NCBI GenBank assembly: GCA_046327745.1
Contig: JAXLXV010000010.1
Span: forward strand, 62,001-126,000
Direction of reading: 5' to 3'
Origin: JABAQJ01 sp046327745
GTDB taxonomy: Bacteria; Gemmatimonadota; Gemmatimonadetes; Gemmatimonadales; Gemmatimonadaceae
Length of the DNA stretch: 64,000 bases
Both the position numbers and the translations under genes were made by a program. Below are positions 56,879-64,000 of the stretch, piece by piece. Below the pieces are notes generated by a model. It was given only the letters and a program-made list of their open reading frames with translations, was not told the DNA's origin and did not search any database. Every line of letters begins with the position of its first letter. Within the stretch, counting starts at the first letter, position 1.

Positions 56879-58207
56879 ATGAAAGCGATAGCAACACGGT
56901 TCGCGGCCCTGTTGGCCCTGGTGACCACGGCCGCCTGCGGCAACTGGCTGACCGATCCCGAGGCCGCGAAGAATCCCAATCAACCCACAGCGGCCGATAT
57001 CAATCGACTCTTCGTCGGATCAGAAACCGCCGTGACCCTGCAGTACACGAGTGACTTGGCGCGCACGGCCTGTATGTGGATACAGCAATGCGCCGGGACA
57101 GAACGACAGTACCAGCAACTCGGCGTGTACAGTTACGGCGAAGACGCGTACAACGCCCCCTTCGCGCAAGTGTACACCGGCGGAGGGCTGATCGACATTC
57201 GGCGGGTGGAGTCGCTCGCGGATTCCTCAAGCGCCGACGTGTATGGTGGCATCGCGCGCGTGCTCGAAGCCTTCGAGATCGGGCTGGCCGCAGATGTATG
57301 GGGGGACATTCCGTACTCGGAGGCCGTGGGAAGTGTGACCACGCCCAAGCTGGACCCGCAGGAGCAAGTGTACCAGGGAATTCAGGCCAAACTCGACACG
57401 GCGATCACCATGCTGGAGACGGGGAATGGGAACGGTCCCGGCACGGTGGATCTTTACTACGACGGGGATCCGTCGAAGTGGGCCCGTCTGGCGCACACGC
57501 TCAAGGCGCGGTATTTCCTGCACGTAGCCGAGCGGTCAGGTGCAACAGCGTATGCCAGCGCGCTGACCGAAGCGCAGCAGGGGTTGCAGCAGGGCGACGA
57601 CTTCCTGGGGATCGCGGCGGAAAACCCGCAATCGCAGAATGCCTGGTACCAGTTCACCGTGATCCAGCGATCGGGCTACATGTTCGCCGGTGCCTTCCTG
57701 GTGGGTCTGCTGCAACAACGCAATGACCCGCGGCTCCAGCAGTACTTTACGCCTAACGGTGCTGGCGACTTTCTCGGTGCGAACCCGGGCGACCAGACGT
57801 CGGACTTTTCTGGGTTCACGGTGTCGGAGACGCCGGGCTTCCGCCAGCCGATCGTCACGTGGCAAGAGAACGAGCTGATCATCGCCGAGGCGTCGTTCCG
57901 GGCTGGCAATAGTGGCGCGGCGCTGAGTGCCGTGAACACGGTGCGCACGGACGTCGGATTGCCTGCGTTGGCGAGCGTGACACTGACCGATATCCTCGAG
58001 GAGAAGTACATCGTGCTGTTCCAAAATCCCGAGGTGTGGAATGACTACAAGCGGACGTGTTATCCCGACCTGACGCCGGCCCCCGGGTCGTCGGCAATTC
58101 CAGGGCGGCTGCTATATGGCGTGGGTGAACGGAACTCGAACCCGAACGTTCCGGCCCCTGAGGCGCAGCCGGCGCGGAACTGGAATGATCCCACAGGGTG
58201 CACCTGA
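56879..58207 (+). CDS. SusD/RagB-family lipoprotein
   Basis: This 442-residue lipoprotein (lipobox TTAAC, then GNWLTDPEAAKNPNQ) has the SusD-like helical core, with FEIGLAADVWGDIPYSEA, YYDGDPSKWARLAHTLKARYFL and WQENELIIAEASFRAG. It forms the lid of the SusC channel and binds the imported glycan or peptide. It starts 62 bp after SusC, with GGAG before the ATG. The substrate is unknown, but the opposing NPCBM glycosidase suggests a glycan. Confidence 0.92.
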   Translation: MKAIATRFAALLALVTTAACGNWLTDPEAAKNPNQPTAADINRLFVGSETAVTLQYTSDLARTACMWIQQCAGTERQYQQLGVYSYGEDAYNAPFAQVYTGGGLIDIRRVESLADSSSADVYGGIARVLEAFEIGLAADVWGDIPYSEAVGSVTTPKLDPQEQVYQGIQAKLDTAITMLETGNGNGPGTVDLYYDGDPSKWARLAHTLKARYFLHVAERSGATAYASALTEAQQGLQQGDDFLGIAAENPQSQNAWYQFTVIQRSGYMFAGAFLVGLLQQRNDPRLQQYFTPNGAGDFLGANPGDQTSDFSGFTVSETPGFRQPIVTWQENELIIAEASFRAGNSGAALSAVNTVRTDVGLPALASVTLTDILEEKYIVLFQNPEVWNDYKRTCYPDLTPAPGSSAIPGRLLYGVGERNSNPNVPAPEAQPARNWNDPTGCT

Positions 58208-58217
58208 CCGATAATGG

Positions 58218-58246
58218 AAGGGCCGGCTCAGAGCGAGTCGGCCCTT
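58218..58246 (+). terminator. Terminator after the SusC-SusD unit
   Basis: AAGGGCCGGCTC (58218-58229) pairs with GAGTCGGCCCTT (58235-58246) apart from one G-T position, around a five-base loop. It lies 11 bp after the SusD stop and before the frameshifted cupredoxin gene. Confidence 0.75.
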
Positions 58247-58308
58247 CTGCCGTACTGTCTTGCGCGCACGCCGATCGGTAGCTTCCGTGATCTCTCTCGA
58301 GTTTGACG

Positions 58309-58940
58309 ATGATCAGGAATCAGGCGCGCACGTTGATGGCGGCATGGATCGTTGCTGGCACAATCGCCTGCGGTGGAGGCGGTGGTGGAACCACCAATCC
58401 TCCGCCGACCACGCAGCGCCTGAATAGCGTCGAACTCACGCCGCCGACACTGTCGATCGCGGCGGGTCACACCGGATTGCTCACCGCTGTGGCGAAAGAT
58501 CAGCAGGGCGCTGTGATCGATGGAGCTGCCGGGTACACTTTCAGCTCGTCCGCTGCAACGGTCGCGGAGGTCAGCGCGACCGGTTCCGTGCTGGCAGTTT
58601 CCGCGGGGACGTCGACGATCACGGCGTCGTTGACACGCGATGGCGTCACCCGTACGGCCACGTCCACGGTCACCGGACCGGCGTACTCCCCGATCGCGGT
58701 GCGGTGTCTGCCACACCGGACAACGCGTTTGTGCCCGATACGGTCGTGATTACGAAGGGAGGTCAGGTCACGTTCACCTTCCAGGCGACGCATAACGTGA
58801 ACTTCCTGGGCACCGGGGCCCCGGCGAACATTGTCACGTCGGTTGGCACAACCGTCGATCGCATCTTTGCCGCGACGGGTGACTTCCCCTTCACGTGCTC
58901 GTTGCACGGCGGGATGACGGGGATCGTGAAGGTTCGCTGA
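58309..58940 (+). pseudogene. Big_2-cupredoxin lipoprotein with a frameshift
   Basis: Read as one chain, this encodes a lipoprotein (AGTIAC, then GGGGGG). One Ig-like domain (about 35-125) is followed by a cupredoxin with H (THNVNF), C, H and M (FTCSLHGGM) copper ligands. The frame changes once near 58699-58703. Restoring one base (GTGCGG to GTGGCGG) gives a continuous IAVAVSATPDNAF junction. The cupredoxin half alone could be made from GTG 58704 but would lack a signal peptide. Either a recent mutation or a sequencing error. Confidence 0.7.
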
Positions 58941-59150
58941 CGCAGGACAATCTCACGCGGTGCCGTGCGGGCCATCGATGTGCTGCACGACGAGCAGGGA
59001 AGGGATTGGATCCTCCGCATTCGTCATGGCGCAGGACAGACCATGCGCCCGTGTATGGGGTGGCCTGAGGCCACCTGATTTGGCGGATTGCCCCTGTGCA
59101 CGTCGCGCACTCTCACGCTCCGGCGCTCGCGACGGCATCTTAGGGCCTGC

Positions 59151-61550
59151 ATGAGTCTGCCCCCCTCTGAAGAGCCCCTGCTGTCGGGCCTTGCCGATCG
59201 CTATACCGTTGAACGTGAACTGGGTGGCGGCGGCATGTCGCGCGTGTTCCTCGCCACTGAGCGAGAGCTGAACCGGCAGGTCGTCATCAAGGTGCTCTCC
59301 ACCGACGTCGCGGCGGGGGTGAGCCTGGAACGCTTCGGGCGCGAGATTCAGCTGGCGGCCTCACTGCAGCAAGCCAACATCGTGCCGTTGTTGTCAGCAG
59401 GTAACGTCGACGGCGTGCCCTACTACACCATGCCGTACGTTGACGGCGAGTCCCTGCGCACTCGGCTGCAACAAGGGCAGCTCCCGAGTATCAGCAAGTG
59501 TGTGGGGATTCTGCGAGACGTCGCGCGAGCCCTGAGTTATGCGCACGGGCACGGCGTGGTGCACCGCGACATCAAGCCGGACAACATCCTGCTCTCGCAC
59601 GGGTTGGCGGTGGTGGCCGACTTCGGGATTGCCAAGGCGGTGTCTGCCTCGCGCGCTCGCGGTGAGGGAGACACACTCACGCAGGTTGGAACGTCGCTGG
59701 GAACGCCCGCCTATATGTCGCCGGAGCAGGTGGCCGGCGACCCCAACGTGGACCATCGCGCCGACATCTATGCGTGGGGATGCGTTGGCTACGAGCTGCT
59801 AACAGGCGAACCGCCGTTCGTTCGCTTTTCACCGCAGCGAGTGATGGCGGCGCACTTAAGCGAGACGCCGGTTCCAGTCACCGAACGACGGGCCGACGTT
59901 CCTCCGCTGTTGGCGCGGCTTGTGATGCAGGCGTTGGCTAAGGAGCCCGCCGACCGCCCGCAGGATGCCCGGCTGCTGGTCCGGGAGCTGGAAGGGGCAT
60001 TCACCCCGGGTGCGGAGACGCCGGCAGTAGTCGCGCCTCCCAAGGGAGCGTCGCGCCTACGAATCATTGGTGCTGGTATCGCGATGTTGGTGCTGACGGT
60101 CGCCCTGCTGCTGGCATGGCGGGCACGCCAGCCCTCAGGCACGCCGTCGTCAGCCGCATCAACGAGCACCGATCGGTCGATCGCTGTCCTTCCACTCGCC
60201 AACCTGAGTGGCGACAAGGCCGACGACTTCTTCGGGATTGGTTTGGCAGAGGAGATGACGCGGGCTTTGGCCAAATCCGGCGTGCGCGTGATCGGTCGCA
60301 GCAGCGCCGCGGCGCTGATGGCGCGCGGATTGGATGAACAGGCGATCGCCCGGGAACTTGGCGTCGGCTCGATCCTCACCGGCACGGTGCAACGGGCGGA
60401 TGGTCAGGTGCGCATCAACGTCTCCTTGTTGAAAGCCGAAGATGGCGCAGTGCGTTGGTCCGAGAAGTATGACCGGCCACTCACCAATGTCTTTGCGGTG
60501 CAGGACGAAATTGCCCGCACGGTCGCGACGCAACTGCTCGGTTCGTTAGGTGGTACGATGTCGGCCGGCTCGCTCATGCGGAACGAGACCAGCAGCCCCG
60601 AGGCACACGCGATGGTGCTGAACGGGATCGTGCTGTGGAACCGACGCAGTGCTCCGGCGCTTCGTCAGGCCATTGCCTTGTTCCAGCAGGCCGTAGCGAT
60701 CGACCAGCGCTATGCACGAGCCTACGCCTGGCTGGCGTTGGCGAATGTCACGCTGGCGTTTTACGTCGATGATCCGACCGACACTTTGTTGGTCCGCGCC
60801 ACGAACGCCGCCAACCAGTCAATCGCGATTGACTCCACGATCGGTGAAGCGTGGACCGCCGCCGCCAACGTGTTTGCGATGCAGGGTCGCAATCGCGACG
60901 CCGATAACTTCTTCCGACAGTCACTCGCGCGCGATTCCACCCTCGCCATCACCTGGTTCTGGCACGGCCTGCTGGCGATGCGCACCGGCGACTTTACAGC
61001 GGCTGAGTTGCGGGTGCAGCGAGCCCTGGACCTCGAGCCGGCGTCGCTAGTTGTGCGCGCGGGTCTCGCCCAAGGCTATTTAGCTGAGCGAAAATCGCTG
61101 GCCGCCGATTCATTGGCCCGTACGATCCTCTCGCGCGACTCGACCTTTGCCTTGGCGTGGCTAGAACGTGCGAATGCACTCGTTGGGATTGGGCGAACCG
61201 ACGAAGCCCTCGTCATCTATGAACAGAAGCTGCTGGGCCAACTCGGGGCTCGACCGATGGAGCTGTCGGGACAGTACGCGTGGGCGCTGGCGGTCGCGGG
61301 CCGCAAGGCAGACGCTCAACGCGTGCTCGATCGGCTCAAGGGGGCGAATGGGGGCAACCTTCCACCGGTGGCGGCCGTCGCCGCCGCCCTCGACCGTCTG
61401 GGTGATCGGGAGGGCGGGTTGAACCTGTTGGCCGAGGCGATGGCTAAGCACGATCCATGGCTGCTGCCGCGCTCGCATTCGGAGCGGTTCGATGCGTTGC
61501 GAGCGACACCGCGCGGGCTCGACCTCTTCACGCGCTTCGAGGCGAAATAG
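59151..61550 (+). CDS. Ser/Thr kinase with TolB-like and TPR region, paralogue 2
   Basis: This 799-residue relative of the 33067 kinase has the GGGGMSRVF P-loop, VIKVL lysine, HRDIKPDN, ADFGIAKA and GTPAYMSPEQ. Its single membrane span (about 302-322) contains GIAMLVLTVALLLAW. The outer part has a TolB-like domain (IAVLPLANLSGDKADDFFG, VGSILTGTVQRADGQVRI) and about six TPR-like repeats. It precedes an ECF sigma factor, a probable anti-sigma factor and a coiled-coil/TPR/HEAT protein on the same strand. Phospho-control of that sigma system is an inference. Confidence 0.88.
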   Translation: MSLPPSEEPLLSGLADRYTVERELGGGGMSRVFLATERELNRQVVIKVLSTDVAAGVSLERFGREIQLAASLQQANIVPLLSAGNVDGVPYYTMPYVDGESLRTRLQQGQLPSISKCVGILRDVARALSYAHGHGVVHRDIKPDNILLSHGLAVVADFGIAKAVSASRARGEGDTLTQVGTSLGTPAYMSPEQVAGDPNVDHRADIYAWGCVGYELLTGEPPFVRFSPQRVMAAHLSETPVPVTERRADVPPLLARLVMQALAKEPADRPQDARLLVRELEGAFTPGAETPAVVAPPKGASRLRIIGAGIAMLVLTVALLLAWRARQPSGTPSSAASTSTDRSIAVLPLANLSGDKADDFFGIGLAEEMTRALAKSGVRVIGRSSAAALMARGLDEQAIARELGVGSILTGTVQRADGQVRINVSLLKAEDGAVRWSEKYDRPLTNVFAVQDEIARTVATQLLGSLGGTMSAGSLMRNETSSPEAHAMVLNGIVLWNRRSAPALRQAIALFQQAVAIDQRYARAYAWLALANVTLAFYVDDPTDTLLVRATNAANQSIAIDSTIGEAWTAAANVFAMQGRNRDADNFFRQSLARDSTLAITWFWHGLLAMRTGDFTAAELRVQRALDLEPASLVVRAGLAQGYLAERKSLAADSLARTILSRDSTFALAWLERANALVGIGRTDEALVIYEQKLLGQLGARPMELSGQYAWALAVAGRKADAQRVLDRLKGANGGNLPPVAAVAAALDRLGDREGGLNLLAEAMAKHDPWLLPRSHSERFDALRATPRGLDLFTRFEAK

Positions 61551-61602
61551 CCTACCGGGCGGGCGCGTCCCGCCCGCACCCCCAACGGTTGGGGAGGGAT
61601 CG

Positions 61603-62190
61603 GTGTCCAAGCCGTACGACACCATGCCGCACGGGGCAAACGCACTAGCCCGACAGGGTACGCCTGAGCACGAGCTGGTCGACCGCCTGCGGGCGGGGGA
61701 CCGGGGCGCTGCGCACGCCCTGTACGACATGCATGCCCCACGTGTCTTCCGCGTCATCAACCGTCTGTGCCGGGATGAAGAACAGGCTCGTGAACTCACA
61801 CAGGATGCTTTCGTTCGTGCTTTTGGCGCCCTCGATCGTTTTCGCGGGGAGTCGGCGTTCGGGACGTGGCTGTTCCGCATTGCGGTCACCGTCACCCTCA
61901 ACGCGCTGCGCAAGCAGCGGCGAGAAGACATCCGTCGCGTGCCATTCGAAGACACCATGCCGGCGATGGAACCTGCGGCTGGCGATCCCGACCTGCGCGA
62001 GAGCCTCACGCGGGCCATCGACGAATTGTCCGAGGCGCAGCGCACGGTCTTTGTGCTGCACGCCCTGGAGGGCTACACGCACGTCGAGATCGGAGAATTG
62101 CTCGGCATTTCACAGAACACCAGCAAGGGACGGCTGTTCGACGCGCGCGCCGCGCTGCGTCGCAAGCTCGCCCCATTCATGATGGAGTAG
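61603..62190 (+). CDS. ECF sigma factor (RpoE-like)
   Basis: This 195-residue ECF sigma-70 factor has region 2 (ALYDMHAPRVFRVINRLCRDEEQARELTQD, FRGESAFGTWLFRIA) and region 4 (LSEAQRTVFVLHALEGYTHVEIGELLGIS). It directs RNA polymerase to stress- or envelope-type promoters. The GTG start follows GGGAGGG. The next gene, 5 bp on, encodes a one-span protein of the kind that restrains such factors. Confidence 0.9.
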   Translation: MSKPYDTMPHGANALARQGTPEHELVDRLRAGDRGAAHALYDMHAPRVFRVINRLCRDEEQARELTQDAFVRAFGALDRFRGESAFGTWLFRIAVTVTLNALRKQRREDIRRVPFEDTMPAMEPAAGDPDLRESLTRAIDELSEAQRTVFVLHALEGYTHVEIGELLGISQNTSKGRLFDARAALRRKLAPFMME

Positions 62191-62195
62191 CGCAG

Positions 62196-62822
62196 ATGCA
62201 CGAAGAACGTCAGGACCGATGGATCGAGGAGCAGGCCGGCCAGCTATACCGGCCGTCCGAGCATCCGCCTCTGCAGCCGATGTGGGACGAGATCGACGCC
62301 CGGCTGACTGCCGGAGTGCGCCCCGCGCGTTCCCGATGGTTCGTGACGCGGTCGCTGTGGCTAGGCGTGTTTGCCGCGGCGGCGTGTCTGGTCATCGGCT
62401 TCGAACTGGGACAACGCCGTCCCATTGCTGTGGCTCAACCCGCCGCTACGATGGCCGCGGCCGTTCGCGACTCGCTGGATGCGCCGTACGATCACGCGGC
62501 CACGACGCTGTTAGGCGAGACGGCGGTGTTGCTGCGGGCGCTGCCCGCGTCTCGCACCAACGTCGTGGCCAGCGAGCGTTTCGCCTCGCAGGCCACCGAA
62601 CTGTTAGGCACCACTCGGTTGTTGCTGGACTCACCGGCGGCGACGGACCCTCGGTTGCGGGAACTACTCCAGGATCTGGAGTTGGTGCTGGCGCAGGTGG
62701 CCAGTCTGCATAACGGGAAGAACCAGACTGACATCGAGTTAATCAGGCAGGCGCTCTCCGAGCGCGACATTGTGCCACGTATCCGCCGCGTCGCCGCCGA
62801 ATTGGCGACGGGCGGCAACTGA
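62196..62822 (+). CDS. Probable membrane anti-sigma factor
   Basis: This 208-residue protein has a cytoplasmic N-terminus (about 48 residues), one membrane span (SLWLGVFAAAACLVIGFELG) and a mostly helical periplasmic domain. It has no zinc-finger HxxxCxxC motif. Its position 5 bp after the ECF gene and its one-span topology suggest anti-sigma function. That is inferred from context, not motif. Two TTA codons here both lie in GTTAGGC. Confidence 0.6.
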   Translation: MHEERQDRWIEEQAGQLYRPSEHPPLQPMWDEIDARLTAGVRPARSRWFVTRSLWLGVFAAAACLVIGFELGQRRPIAVAQPAATMAAAVRDSLDAPYDHAATTLLGETAVLLRALPASRTNVVASERFASQATELLGTTRLLLDSPAATDPRLRELLQDLELVLAQVASLHNGKNQTDIELIRQALSERDIVPRIRRVAAELATGGN

Positions 62823-62832
62823 GGACTGACGC

Positions 62833-64000
62833 ATGTTGAAATGGATCTTCGCGGGCGCCGTGCTTGTTGCCGCGTCGCTTTCTGCCCAAGTGACCAAACC
62901 GGCGCGCCCCCCTCGGCCGGCCCGTCCACCGTTGGACAAGACTTTGGAGGCGCCGCCGGTGCCCGACAGGCTCCCCGATCGCTGGGAGTGGGACGCCAAG
63001 GGACTCACGGTCACCGACTGGGCGGACAAGGACTTGGCCGTGTGGCAGGATCGGGAGTGGGCACAGGATGCCCGTCAGTTCCAACGTGCGGCTGCCGCGG
63101 CGGACCGCGAATGGGAGCGCGCGGCTATTTCGGCCGATCGGGAGATCGAACGCGCGGCGATTGCTGCGGACCGTGAATGGAACGCCGACCAGCGCCTGTG
63201 GGAGCGACAGGACAAGACCTTGACGCTGGGGCCTTCCCAGGCGGCCATCGCCGACCTCAAACTTCATGGCGCGTTAGGCGAGCCAGGGTGGGCGCGGGGC
63301 AGCGCCGACGATTGGCGCATGCCTCCCGGTCAATGGCCCGAGGATCCGGCCGACTCTTTATATCGTCAGGCGCGGGAGCTGCTCAACCGCGGTGAGTGGC
63401 GACAGGCCGTGACGACCTTCCGCGACATCACGCAGAAGTTCCCCAATTCCGGCTACGTCCCCGACGCGCTGTATTGGCAGGCCTTTGCCCTGTACCGCAT
63501 TGGCGGCGGGAACGACCTGCGACAAGCGTTGGAGCTGCTGAATACCCAGCGGGGGAAATATCCGAACGCCCGCACCCAAGGTGATGCGTCCGTGCTGGCC
63601 ACTCGTATCCGCGGCGCGTTAGCGGCCCGGGGAGATGCGACCGCCGCGGCGCAGATCGCCCGCACGGCCGCCGACTCCACGCAGCGATGCGACCAGGAAG
63701 ACATGGCTGTGCGAGCTGAGGCCCTGAACGCGCTCGCGCAATCCGATCCAGATGGCGCCTCGCAGGTCCTGCAACGCGTGCTAGCGCGCCGCGATGAATG
63801 TTCGGCGTCCCTCCGGCGGAATGCGATCTTCATTCTGGGCGGTAAGCGCCGGGATGCGTCCACCACCGCCACCCTGATTCAGGTGGCCAAGACCGATCCC
63901 TCACCAGAAGTGCGTGGCACCGCCATCGATTGGCTCGCGAGGTTTTCCGGCGATGACGCCTTGGCGACGCTGGACGAGCTGGCGCGCACTGCGGACGACG
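62833..64000 (+). CDS. Secreted coiled-coil/TPR/HEAT protein, cut by window end
   Basis: This open frame runs to the window end with no stop (at least 389 codons). It has a signal peptide (cleavage near SLSAQ), a proline-rich linker and a hendecad coiled coil at residues 85-117 (three 11-residue units such as RAAISADREIE). A TPR/YbgF-like region (LYRQARELLNRGEWRQAVTTF) and HEAT-like repeats (AKTDPSPEVRGTAIDWLARF) follow. It lies 10 bp after the probable anti-sigma gene, so it may relay a periplasmic signal to that pair. The C-terminus is unseen. Confidence 0.7.
   Translation, partial: MLKWIFAGAVLVAASLSAQVTKPARPPRPARPPLDKTLEAPPVPDRLPDRWEWDAKGLTVTDWADKDLAVWQDREWAQDARQFQRAAAAADREWERAAISADREIERAAIAADREWNADQRLWERQDKTLTLGPSQAAIADLKLHGALGEPGWARGSADDWRMPPGQWPEDPADSLYRQARELLNRGEWRQAVTTFRDITQKFPNSGYVPDALYWQAFALYRIGGGNDLRQALELLNTQRGKYPNARTQGDASVLATRIRGALAARGDATAAAQIARTAADSTQRCDQEDMAVRAEALNALAQSDPDGASQVLQRVLARRDECSASLRRNAIFILGGKRRDASTTATLIQVAKTDPSPEVRGTAIDWLARFSGDDALATLDELARTADD

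Larger units (their letters stand above)
3234..63279. repeat. Dispersed octamer GCCTAACG/CGTTAGGC, about 21 copies
   Basis: Exact copies seen by eye on either strand begin at 3234, 11423, 14362, 19871, 21415, 23612, 24041, 27721, 31455, 33377, 34014, 34142, 34830, 44332, 45215, 45786, 53226, 56174, 56811, 57751 and 63272. The plus strand reads CGTTAGGC in 8 and GCCTAACG in 13. In genes it falls in frames reading Leu-Gly (TTA GGC), Pro-Asn (CCT AAC) or Leu-Thr, never as a premature stop. Coordinates mark the span, not one element. One-base variants are also frequent. Possible roles are a DNA-uptake signal or other genomic word; none is shown. Confidence 0.65.

Noticed and set aside
1..64000. 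CRISPR array, transposon or prophage
   Set aside because: No regularly spaced repeats, transposase, integrase or phage structural genes were seen. The 39-bp array is contiguous and lacks spacers.

Overview
The window is high-GC DNA from an environmental Gram-negative bacterium. The gene content fits Gemmatimonadota best, with Acidobacteriota as the nearest alternative. The signs are three PadR-type regulators next to ATPase-less ADOP permeases, Ser/Thr kinases fused to TolB-like and TPR regions, an ECF-type sigma factor coupled to a kinase, a SusC/SusD pair, and many secreted lipoproteins and peptidases. No rRNA, complete tRNA, transposase, phage gene or CRISPR array was seen. This assignment rests on family content, not on a marker gene.

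Layout. 0-5.4 kb: an Ig-like/beta-propeller lipoprotein, a metallopeptidase-S10 carboxypeptidase fusion and a CopC-like protein. 5.8-10.2 kb: PadR-ADOP module 1, then arsenate reductase overlapping an aquaporin. 10.3-16.4 kb: an S15/CocE hydrolase, a sigma factor-kinase pair, a small membrane protein and a NarL-type two-component system. 16.6-19.8 kb: tandem alpha/beta-hydrolase lipoproteins and a DUF4287/SRPBCC protein. 19.9-22.9 kb: PadR-ADOP module 2, whose permease is frameshifted. 23-32.7 kb: lipoproteins, amidohydrolase, methyltransferase, acyl-CoA dehydrogenase, an Lnt-like enzyme and an erythromycin-esterase-like protein. 33-38 kb: kinase-TolB-TPR protein, DUF481 protein and an acyltransferase. 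38.1-41.2 kb: PadR-ADOP module 3 with a perfect palindrome over the regulator's ribosome binding site. 41.2-44.9 kb: DUF2911, CYCXC, TIGR02147-like and VOC proteins and a leucine-dehydrogenase-like enzyme. 44.9-49.6 kb: a co-directional run of M28 peptidase, HTH regulator, cytochrome P450, 3-Cys ferredoxin and panB. 49.6-58.2 kb: an NPCBM glycosidase-like protein and an SGNH esterase facing a SusC/SusD pair. 58.3-64 kb: a frameshifted cupredoxin lipoprotein, a second kinase-TolB-TPR protein, an ECF sigma factor, a probable anti-sigma factor and a coiled-coil/TPR/HEAT protein cut by the window end.

Much of the region concerns sensing at the envelope and handling peptides, glycans and metals outside the cytoplasm. 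Overlapping genes suggest translational coupling in sigma-kinase, ArsC-aquaporin, histidine kinase-response regulator, PadR-ADOP and HTH-P450.

The most unusual signal is not a gene. A non-palindromic octamer, GCCTAACG (reverse complement CGTTAGGC), occurs about 21 times by eye, several-fold above a base-composition expectation of 2-3. It lies in genes and between them, in both orientations, and is placed so that it never creates a premature stop. This resembles the DNA-uptake sequences of naturally competent bacteria or another highly iterated genomic word.
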